A stretch of DNA of 64,000 nucleotides, taken from Pseudopithomyces maydicus (taxonomy: Eukaryota; Ascomycota; Dothideomycetes; Pleosporales; Didymosphaeriaceae). The stretch is taken from assembly GCA_026873275.1 (NCBI GenBank), contig JANTUC010000001.1, positions 3,596,001 through 3,660,000 of the forward strand. The letters are read 5' to 3'. Each line of letters opens with the position of its first letter. Position 1 is the stretch's first letter. The notes under the pieces are model-generated. The model was not told the origin of the DNA and made no database searches. It worked only from the letters and a program-made list of their open reading frames with translations. The position numbers were made by a program, and so were the translations under genes. Below, in pieces: positions 54,693 to 64,000 of this stretch.

Positions 54693-57639
54693 CGTTGCGA
54701 TGTGGTTGTCGATTGGCGTGAGCGAAGAAGACGAAGATATAGAGAGAAAGGTTGAAAGGCGTGAGGTGAAAAGAGGTGGAAGGTATTAAGTCTTCAGTCT
54801 TCGTTTGAATTCGATAAAACGGCTTGTTCGATAACCGGACCGAAAATAGCCGTTGAAGCAGGCGCGACTGGAAGTGACAGAAAAAGGTAGGTACGTTCGC
54901 GTGTCGATATACCAGCACCTTGTCGCGTTATGCAAAGGAAATAAACCCGAGATCCAGATCCCAAGGCAGCAGGTACAAACAGACGCTAAGCAACGATAGT
55001 AAACAAAAACCCAGTCGGAAACCTCTGTCGCTCCTGCTATTTCTGATCGCGCTGTGTGATTGTTTCCTATCCTCTGTTCCGCCCGCGCTCCCCCTCATAT
55101 ATACATACACCTCCAACCTGCCGTGCATACCGACCAAAAACACATGGCGGGCCGTTGGCGCCAGCATTGAGGACCCGCTGCGCAAAAATAGTGTCCCGCG
55201 AGTTTGATTGGGTGGAGGGTGGGCGCGAGCGGGTCTCGGCTGAGGAGCGTTTGGCGCCGCACGGGGATGGGGGGATGGATGGGGATTAGCTCCCGCGCGA
55301 GGGCGATTAAAATAGATGGGTGGGGGGAGGGGAATTTGGGAAGCGTGGTGATTGGTGGGGGATGTTTGGATTGTATGTACATTATGGATTTGGTGAATGT
55401 ATGTACGGTATACTGTGTATAGCAGAGCGCGAGAAGAGGAAGGTAGATAGGTGGATACGGGTGATTTGTAAAGTGTTGCTGTTTTTGTGTACATCGTGGA
55501 CAAGGGAACAGAATATTGGAGAGATTGATTCCATTTCCAACTCAGACAGACATTCATGCATCTATTTTCTATCCCCATTCCTTCCCGTTTCGTTTCGTTC
55601 TGTTCCGTTTCGTTTCCATCTCCATCATTCCCAAATGCACCCGTCTGACCCTACACGTGCGCAAGCCAATACATACTGTACACACTCACCCGCATACACG
55701 GACAGGCGTTTATCGTACCCATCATCCACTCCCATCGCCCAACCGCCTTGCCTCCTCTCCTCCCGCAGAGCCGCCGGTACAACCTTGGCAGACCAACCCA
55801 CAAAAACCACCCACAGCACCATCTATGCCATGCATACACACTGCACTAATATCCCCCCTCGCGTTAGCCCTTCCACAAATCACCCCCAAAATAGCCTCGA
55901 GGGCAAGAAAAAAGCGCCCTAATTTCCCCGCTTCCAGCGACCACAGCACTCGCATGCGCACGGGACACGCGTCTGCGCGTCGCGATTGGTAGACCGGGTA
56001 CCCGGGATGGCCTGTTGGCTGCATGCATACCCGGGCGCTAGGTCATCGATCGTGGTCGTGTGGAAGGGAATGGCTGGGCAGGAGAGATGCATCTGGTCTG
56101 GGCGGGTGGATGAGTGGTTGGGGGAGCTCGAGGGAAGCGCGGGAGGAAGGGCTCTGGGGTGGAGATTGGGGATCGGTGTTTGTGGTTCCGTGCGTGCAGG
56201 GTGGTTTACTTACATACAGTTTTGTGGGTATAGGTAGGGTAGTTGCAGGAAGGTGTCGCGTGCGTACGCGTGCGCGTGTGCGTGTGCCTATGTGTGTGTT
56301 CCCAAGTTTGGTAGCATGGATTCGTCCTTTCTGGTAGGAGGAGGGAGGTTGGCGCGGAGTACAGAGCGCAGTGGAATTGGAACGGCTACACGCATTTGGG
56401 TTTTGTTATCGTGCAGGCGAATGAATGAATTCTGTGTTATCTTCGAATCAGGATAGTGTGATTTTACGGCTTGAGAGCTCATTGATCGCAGCACGTGTAC
56501 AGACTAAGGAATTCACTGTGCTGCGGCAGTAGTCTACCAGCTTGACAGCTGTCATGCTCTAGCTGCTGACGTCGCGCTCGCATTTCGCTTCCACGAAAGC
56601 TAAGTATGTTGTCTCAAACTAGACGGCCGATTATGTCTCTCTTCGGCACCTGATATTACCGAGACATTTGACGCTTACTTACCAGATGCTTGCCCTGATA
56701 GAGCGAGTGCACGGAAATAGCCTTTCGCACGTACAGACCCTTGGATTAATACCTAGTAAGGGACAGTTCCTATTTATCTTTATCACGGATAACCATGTGT
56801 AAGTCCTATATTAGGTACATTTGCCGTGTATCCGAACGAAAGCATGCTTCTCTTATTCCAGCTACCTTGTTCGGGAAAGATGAGCAGTGACTCGTGTTGC
56901 ATAAACGGATACAAAAATAAGAAAAATGTTCGAATTTTATCATTTTTTTCATCTCGAGGTTCTATTTCTGTTCCTTGTGTTGTGAAATTGGTTGTGATGA
57001 AGTCTGCAGGATCACATGGGCCAGTTGCTGGAAGGAGACTAAATGCTCGTTCGTCTTTATGCATAATATCCATGATCGGGATATCTCTATTATCTAATTG
57101 TGTCAAATTTGAAGATAACGAGAGCATTGAAACGGTGCTACGGTGGCTACAACCCTAGAATATTCCCCATCATTAGAGCTACCAGATTGAGAGCTCATGT
57201 CTCGCGCAAAAGCCATTGTGACACCATATCACATAGCGCCAACATCGCCACATCTCATCACAAAGGGCACAAGGTGTTGCCATGATATCTCAATTAGTGT
57301 CTGAGATACCGCGCGTAAGCAAATATCATCGTAGATCAAGAAGACAGTCAGTCTTATTGTTTAGTGGTGAGGGCACACGTTCAAACATATTCATGAATCT
57401 GATCACCAGATAACAGCTTCTCCAATGCTGCCTGATTAAAATTCTCGCTACGACTGGCCTGATCTTACTTTTGGGAACCTCTCTTCGTAACATCCGTGAG
57501 GAGACAGTGTCCAAGCGCTGTACGTCGAGAGAGATCAAGTGCACAGGCCAACATTAAGTCCGACACTATCTCCGCCCCACGCACCCATCGCGAGTGTCCA
57601 GTCGCGCCAGATGTTCCCGCGCGCTCCGACTTCCCTACA
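54693..57639. other. Intergenic region (2.9 kb) with simple-sequence DNA
   Basis: Contains TTTCG/TTCCG-type simple repeats near 55585-55615 and G/T-rich stretches near 55980-56330. One A+T-rich open frame at 56783-57127 (-) is discussed in findings. No gene accepted. Confidence 0.45.
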
Positions 57640-58412
57640 ATGTACCACCTCTTCAAATCCATCTACTTACATGCCACGAGCAAAGAAGGTCCGTCCATCC
57701 TCCACAAACAGAACCCTCGTCCGACCCCGCGCCGCCCACCCCTCCGGATTTCTCTCCCCTCGCAAACATAAGCTTACCAATAACTACAGAGTACTCCATC
57801 CTCCTCCTCGGCCTCGACAATGCAGGAAAAACTACGCTCCTCGAACAGATAAAAGGCACCTACACGCCCTCCCACCCAAACCTCAAGACCGTCCCCACCG
57901 TCGGCCAAAATGTCGCGACCATCTCCCTCCCGCCTCCCAACCCGCCCATCTACCTGAAGATCTGGGACGTCGGCGGCCAGCACAGTCTCCGCGGGCTCTG
58001 GCAATCCTACTACTCCTCGTGTCACGCCATCGTCTTCGTCATCGATAGCTCCGACGTCGGCAACGCCTCGCTCGCTGACATATCTGCTGCGGGTGGTCTC
58101 AACACCGAGGACGAGGGACGCCTGGAGGAATGTCGGTTGGTGCTGGAGAGTATTCTGGGGAATGCGGAGACAAGCGGGGTGCCGATATTGGTGTTGGCGA
58201 ATAAACAGGATAGGGAGGATTGCGTGGAGGTGGTGAGGATTAAGGAGGGGTTTGTGAGGAAGGTGTTTGAGGGGGAGAAGGGTGGGAATGTGAGGGATAG
58301 CAGGGTGCTGCCTTGTAGTGCGTTGACGGGTACGGGTGTCAAGGAGGCGGTGGAGTGGTTGTGTAGTAGGGTGCAGTGGAATAAGGAAGCGAGGCCGCCG
58401 GTGATGCGGTAA
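57640..58412 (+). CDS. ARL3: Arf-like GTPase, Arl3/ARFRP1 type
   Basis: Exons are 57640-57688 and 57790-58412; 672 nt, 223 aa. Arl3 (animal ARFRP1) works at the trans-Golgi, where it recruits Arl1 and golgins. The spliced start MYHLFKSIYLHATSKEEYSILLLGLDNAGKTT matches this subfamily. There is no Gly2, so no myristoylation; the Met-Tyr start fits N-terminal acetylation, which in yeast targets Arl3 to Sys1 on the Golgi. GTPase motifs are GLDNAGKT (P loop), a switch I Thr in TVPTVGQN, WDVGGQ (switch II), ANKQD and CSALTG. Inserts (LPPPNPP before the switch II strand, AAGGLNTEDEG later) make it somewhat longer than the 180-200 aa typical of Arfs. The donor GTCCGT is non-ideal, and the 101-nt intron is longer than most here. 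Confidence 0.93.
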
Positions 58413-59180
58413 ACGTGCATGATGTTTTGGAGATGGAGAAAGTGGAATGCATGGAGGTGAGATACCCGCTTCTTCGAGTGTAAGAGGTTCTTTTAGGTTT
58501 GTATACGAGTGTTGGGAGATGATGCCTCTTGGATGGATCCGGCACCCAGTTGTAGTCTATGTTCACCTTGCGAAGGCCTGTTGGCGCGGTCTGAGAAATG
58601 CCTAAGTGCTTGTCTGGAAAGTCGTTTTTCACAAGTTGTCTCGCAGCTCAAAAGGTGTGCGCGGTGTTTATCTTGTCTTTGTCATAAGCACTCCAATATG
58701 CATCATAAAAATGACTTCAGGGTGGAAGCGAGGAAGAGAAGAGTCAGCACAAGGATGTGAAGTGCGATTTACTAAACAAAGATCATTGATTGAGCGACCC
58801 AGTTGAGTATTTCTATTATATGTATGACCGCACGCAGCGAATAGATCCTCTTAAAGCAATAGTCTTCAACATTGTTCTTAGTGTTCAGTAACTTGGGGTA
58901 GAGCTTGCTTTTGCTGCACCAATGTGACTGCCTTAGCTGGTCACCTACGATGTCTTGTGTAAATCCAATAGAAATTCAGCCAAGTACATTTGAAGTAATA
59001 AGGTCAACTGAATGTTTTCTGGATTTGTTGATGAGGGTCAAATTTGCACTGTATGTTTCCATTGGTATAGGTAGTGCATGAGAACCGGTGGAGACGCACT
59101 GCACTCTGAAGGGCCTAGCCCCATCACACTTGCCTCGGTCCGCGTCAACTCCAAAAATCATCGCGACCCGCACGCGCCCA
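58413..59180. other. Intergenic region, no gene seen
   Basis: 3' region of ARL3 and promoter of RCM1. Nothing recognised. Confidence 0.5.
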
Positions 59181-61005
59181 ATGTCGCTCTATTACGAGGC
59201 TGCTGACGTTCTCGCCAACCCCGAGAAGACCGGCGGTTCTCTCAAATCGCGAATATACAAGAACAAGGAGCTGAAAAGCTCGCCGGCGCAACTGTTTGCG
59301 CTCATCAGCGAGGCCTCGAAATGGTCGCTGCTGCTGAAGGATATCATTGAAAGATGCGGGCTGTTGGCAAATGAGAAAAAGGTACCCACTGTGAATTTGC
59401 ATGATAAGACATTAAGCTGATTCAATTTAGCTCACTCCCACTCTCGCATTGCTCCTCACCCATGACCTGCTTCTCGCAAAATCCGGCGTCGCAGCGAACG
59501 CGAACCACGTTCTCAAGCTCGCAATACTGCGACATAAAGCCCGCCTAGGTGCTGAGTTCACGAAGGCCCGTATACGAAGAGGCCATGCTACCCTCGACGC
59601 TCTGAAAGAGTCCGTGGAAAATGGCGAGCTGGAGGAGAACGACGATGAGCCCACGAAGAAGATATACAGACATCCCCGATGGGTGCGCATCAATACTCTG
59701 CAGACCACTTTGTCGGAACAACTGAAAACAACGTTTTCAGCATACACAAAAGCCAACGATATCGGAGAGGTTCAGCGGGCATCTGCTTCGGCAAAGTTGT
59801 ACTTTGAAGATCCAAATATCCCGAACCTACTTGCTTTTCCGCCTAAGATCGATCTAAGCAAACTACCTGCGTACATCAACGGTGCTATCATAATTCAAGA
59901 TAAGGCTTCATGCTTTCCGGCCTACTTGTTAGATGTTCAGTCGGATGATGGGGACGCAATAGACGGGTGCGCCGCGCCCGGCAACAAGACCACACATCTG
60001 GCGGCGATTATGTCAGAGCGGAGTGAAAAGTCGAAGAAACGAAAAGTGTTCGCATACGAAAAGGATAAATTCAGAGCCATTACTCTGCAGAAGATGGTGA
60101 ACCGCGCATCAGCAGACTCGATAGTGACGGTCAAAGCTAGCGCAGATTTTCTTAGGGCGAACCCCGACTCCGAGGAATTTGCCAATGTCGGTGCTATTCT
60201 TCTCGACCCAAGTTGTTCTGGAAGCGGGATTGTTGGTCGAGATGATGCGATCAAGATGCACCTGCCTACACCACCGGCAGGAACCAGCAATGCCACTGTT
60301 GGCAAAAAGGATAAAAAGCGGAAAAGGGGCCCTGATTCCAGCAAGCCCGATGGCAGCAGCACGACTTTGACCTTAGGATTGGACGACACCACACCTGAAG
60401 AGACACCAATCGAAGGGCAGCTCTCCGAGCGTCTTGTTGCGTTGTCGACATTCCAACTCCGTATCCTCACACATGCAATGCGTTTCCCCAAAGCACGCAA
60501 GATCACATATTCCACTTGCTCGGTTCACTTCGAAGAGAACGAAGGTGTCGTCTTTCAAGCTCTGGCATCAGCCATCGCGAAAGAACGAGGCTGGAGAGTC
60601 CTGAAGCGTGATGAGCAGGTCGAAGGCTTGAAAAATTGGGGAAGAAGAGGTGTTTGGGAAGATGGGAAGATGGATAGTGAGGTTGAGGTTGATGACGATT
60701 CGAAGGACGATGTTTGCATGGCTTGCATTCGTTGCGAGAAGGGCACCGAAGAAGGCACGATGGGATTCTTCGTGGCAGCCTTTGTTCGAGATATCGAGGG
60801 AGCTGGTTACGGCGCGGAAGTGAGCGATGATGTTGGAAACGATCAGGACGACGAGTGGAATGGCTTTAGTGATGAGGAGCCCAGCATCGCAGTGGAAGGT
60901 AAGAATGGAAGGGAGATCAATGAGGCAAGCCGGGCGGAGCCTGCCGAATCGAAAGCCTCTAAGCAGCCTCCAAAGAAAAAGAGGAAGAAGGAAGGTGCTC
61001 GTTGA
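59181..61005 (+). CDS. RCM1: 25S rRNA cytosine-C5 methyltransferase (Rcm1/NSUN5)
   Basis: Exons are 59181-59381 and 59431-61005; 1776 nt, 591 aa. Rcm1/NSUN5 methylates one cytosine of the large-subunit rRNA, with S-adenosylmethionine as donor, in the nucleolus. The N-terminus MSLYYEAADVL fits the family; an upstream in-frame ATG at 59088 is less likely. Domain marks are RWVRINTL, AIIIQDKASC, the SAM loop DGCAAPGNKTTH near 245, and LLDPSCSGSG with the first conserved Cys near 329. TYSTCS carries the second (catalytic) Cys near 429, and MGFFVAAFVRD closes the fold. A Lys/Ser/Gly-rich insert (KKDKKRKRG) interrupts the fold between the two cysteines. The tail is acidic then lysine-rich (PPKKKRKKE), a nuclear signal. 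Confidence 0.94.
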
Positions 61006-61169
61006 GTGATTAAAAAATAATCTAGCTTTGAAACGCGAAGAAAATCATTGAAGGGCCTTGTTGCGGTGCGGTGATGTGCCGCTATCAATTAGAGCAGTTG
61101 CATTCAATGCCTGTCCGCTCCTTCTAACTTTCCAGTGCTGCCTTCCATTCACGACTCATTCTGGCAACT

Positions 61170-63621
61170 ATGACCCGTATAAGTCACGCAAGTAAAACGG
61201 CCAGAATTATAGTTCCCATCAAATGTAAACATTGCCTCAACAAACTCGTTGCCCATATTGGGCTTTGTGCAGCGTCTGAATTTGGAGCCTACGCTCACCT
61301 TACGTACCTTTACCCGATGCTCACTCCTGGCTCCCCAGCGTTCAACCTCTCGCGTACGAGACTGCGACAGGTCTCACACTGGATTCGTGATGAGCTGGAC
61401 CCTCTCGTCGCCCGGGAAGGCCCTGATCAGCTTCGAGCCGACGATTTGTTAACATTACACGACATATTTCAGGCCCTCAAGACCGCCGGCGTTACTGCTC
61501 TCGATCTGCGCGCTACAGGTATCCATAGAGCCGTCATAGAAATAGCGGGAAAGGCTACCAGATGGCCTGGTCGGCTAGCGGATGATTGCGACAAACTTAT
61601 CTATCTGTGGACTGCCAAATTTGGTCCTCTTGCAGACCTACCCCCTTCCTCTATGGAAGGGGTGGGCGCCTTGAAGGAATTGCCTCCCCTGAAGAGTCAT
61701 CCAACGCTGTCAGTTCATTTCAATACCGCTAATAAGAACAACACGCCAATATTTTGCAGGCTTTACTCAAACGTTGGCAAGCTACGTGCCCCGAAAAGAT
61801 TGCTCCAAAAAGGGCGCGGCGTCGAGGTGATCTAGGATTCCGCCCTGGCTCGTAAGACGCATGACGCTTTCTATACATTGATACTTACTACGTGGCTCTA
61901 GATGGTGGATCAACCCTTTATTCGCTTGTCATGCCGGCATCATTGACGTCGACACGGTTGATGGTGGTATTTGCCATGATAAAAACGGCGCTTACGCAAT
62001 ATTTCTCGTTCAAGACCATGAGATCGAGTCACCGACGGCGTCTGATTTGACGTATCGATGCGGTAACGAGTGTCGTGGCAGGTTCCGATTGACAGCTGCT
62101 ACACCAAAAAGCAGAGAGCCGGTACGGCTTCTTCGAAGTCATAACGTCAATAGCAGATGGGGACCAAAAGCTGGTGTAAGATACGACGGAATGTTAGTAT
62201 ATTGGCACGCTTAGGCACCCTTTTTAATCATGCACAGGTATCGCGTAAAAGGCTGGGCGGTACATCAACCCAACAAGTCTTCAACTACTACCAATCAGAA
62301 TGGCTTCTTCGCAAACCTAGTTTTCGATATTCACCTCGAGAGATGTGCGTATCTGTATCGCCGTTCCATAGATATAGACTGATCGCATCCTTACTTAGGT
62401 GATCCTACTCCCATGGAGGAAGTGGTCAAGTTTCCGACTTCAGCAGAGCTCGACGATTACTCTGAGTTCAAGAGGTTGCGAAAAATCAAACGTGACCCCC
62501 ATCACAAAGGAGTCACTACTCCTGATGAGGCGAACAAGCCTGTTCTAACTCCCACCAAGATGGCTCCCGCTATTCCTCCTCCCAAGACGCCTGTACTACT
62601 AGGAACAAAGCCGTGGTTTACGACTTCTCCTGTTGCATCTCGCACGTCAACATTGACCGGATCGCCACCCCCTAAACTATCCCAAGTGTCTTCGATGAAG
62701 AGTGATACCGCCTGGGATGCACTGGAGACGATAGGCGATGAATCGGTGCTCGATACTCAGAAGCGTCCGACTTTATTGCGTACAGAGACGCTGTATACCA
62801 GACAACTGCCTGGTCAATTTCCTTTACTTGGAGACAAAGATGTGGGATCGACCGCAAGCGCCTCTAAAATCCATCAAAATCTTGAAGAGGTTGCACCTTG
62901 GGTTGCTCTCGAAATCCCTTCGTTTACCAATGCGCCCGCTAATGACTTCATGTCACTAAAGCCTCTAGAAAGTCGTAATGATACGATACCGAATCAGCTA
63001 GAGGCCTCAATGTCGTTGGGCTACGATTTAAAGAAGCAGAAGAGAATGGAGGGAAGGAATTCATTCATGGCTCGGAGAAAGAATGCAACGGTTGATATCC
63101 TGGACAGCCATAATGCCGAGTCGATCAGTGTTGTTGACTTTTTCTTCTCCCAACGACCTAGAGCTACATCGGCCAGTTCGACACGTATGTCCGCTGTATC
63201 AAAACAACTTGGGCGCACTAACTCTATGCCTTCGAACACAAGTTCTATGACGTCAGAAAGGCGAGATGCAGTAGCTTATCCACATGGTCATTTCATTTCA
63301 CCAACTACTTCTGTAGTTGACTCCAACACGAACGTTCGTTCGCGTCAATTTACTGGGGATAAGGGCTCCGTTGGGGTAGCAAATAGGCACACACCCAAAT
63401 CGTCCCTTGGTACTACACAAACCAATACTCTTCACTGCAACAGTTCACACAACGATGAGGCCGTACGAACTCAGAGTACGGATCTACCTAAAACGACCGT
63501 GAAAGAGACCAAGGGGGAGCAAAGCAAGGTCACTTTTCGGGACCCGTTTGGCACTCCCAGCCGGAATCGCGGAAATGGGAGTAGCGATAAGTCTAGTCCG
63601 TCTCCAGGGACAGTCTTGTGA
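61170..63621 (+). CDS. SRA-YDG domain protein with long disordered tail
   Basis: Exons are 61170-61712, 61760-61851, 61902-62192, 62238-62344 and 62399-63621; 2256 nt, 751 aa. The centre carries an SRA/YDG fold: GDLGFRPGS then WWINPLFACHAGI, the loop with GAYAIFLVQ, PVRLLRSHN, WGPKAGVRYDGM and YRVKGWAVH. It ends near GFFANLVFDIHLE. In animals and plants SRA domains flip and read methylated cytosine (UHRF1, SUVH); fungal stand-alone members are little studied. The first 180 residues are helical with no known domain. The last 400 (from PTSAELDDYSEFKRLRK) are Ser/Thr-rich and disordered. No RING, SET or nuclease domain is seen. The exon 1 donor (GTTCAT at 61713) is weak and the least sure junction. 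A role in reading DNA modification is inferred from family only. Confidence 0.82.
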
Positions 63622-64000
63622 GGATGCTCAGTTGCTCCATGTGGTACAGAGCCGCTATGAAATATCATTTAGGGAAGATCAGTATAAATTGGGGGCTTCA
63701 GACTGTCGTCGGCTTTGAGAGCATGCTACCTTGACATACATTTGTCCATGATTAGGGCCGTATGAACCTTTTGTACATACATACAGCTGTATCGTTGCTC
63801 TAGTTTCGTCACCAGATTGTCCCGACTGACTCCGATAGTCGCACGCATGTAGCTAAGTACCATATCTTGCAGTACCTGCATCTACCCACACCTCGGTGCC
63901 CACATTTTCATAAATTTCAACTTAAGAGCAGGGATCCAAGACGTATAATACTATATCAACTAACACTTTATACTATAAATCGCTCCCGTCGCATGATAGA
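63622..64000. other. 3' flank of the SRA-YDG gene
   Basis: No gene seen up to the window end. Confidence 0.5.

Noticed and set aside
1..64000. CRISPR arrays, bacterial operons, secondary metabolite cluster, intact transposon
   Set aside because: No regularly spaced repeats, no polycistronic layout, no PKS/NRPS/terpene core enzyme and no transposase or reverse transcriptase motif seen; the genome is eukaryotic.

Overview
The window is nuclear DNA from a filamentous ascomycete (Pezizomycotina). The evidence is genes broken by short introns (mostly 45-60 nt, GT-AG, several with a CTAAC/CTAAT branch site), fungus-restricted families (rhodopsin-domain membrane protein, DUF3455 secreted protein, Pbs2-type MAPKK), and a mix of housekeeping genes with secreted proteins. 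The order Dothideomycetes is a guess from overall feel, not a demonstrated placement.

Layout. 0-5.5 kb: one intron-containing tRNA gene, a TA-rich block with odd GC-rich and CACGTG repeats, a five-exon rhodopsin-domain protein (-), and a small secreted cysteine-containing protein (-). 6.4-13.3 kb, all minus: hemerythrin-like protein, choline/ethanolamine kinase, PIN-like transporter. 14.3-26.6 kb, all plus: PBS2-type MAPKK, SEC63, a secreted N/Q-rich plus coiled-coil protein, a BTB-like protein, a vWA protein. 26.6-30.2 kb: gene-poor. 30.2-39.1 kb, minus: MTW1/MIS12 kinetochore subunit, LAMMER kinase, class III aminotransferase. 41.4 kb (+): SRP19/SEC65. 42-46 kb: gene-poor. 46-47.3 kb (-): aspartic protease. 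49.4-53.7 kb: DBP6 helicase (-) divergent from GPI3 (+). 53.9-54.7 kb (-): DUF3455 secreted protein. 57.6-63.6 kb (+): ARL3-type GTPase, RCM1/NSUN5 rRNA methyltransferase and an SRA-YDG protein.

Genes are independent transcription units, not operons. Several serve the secretory pathway (SEC63, SRP19, GPI3, ARL3), two serve large-subunit ribosome assembly (DBP6, RCM1), and three or four encode secreted products. No biosynthetic cluster, intact transposon or CRISPR array was recognised.

A recurrent theme is that four otherwise convincing genes (the small secreted protein, SEC63, MTW1 twice, DBP6) can only be read through if one extra base is assumed, each time at or near a C/G run. This points to systematic homopolymer under-calling in the assembly rather than to pseudogenes. 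All exon junctions given here were worked out by eye from reading frame and splice signals; for every intact multi-exon gene the exon lengths sum to a multiple of three.
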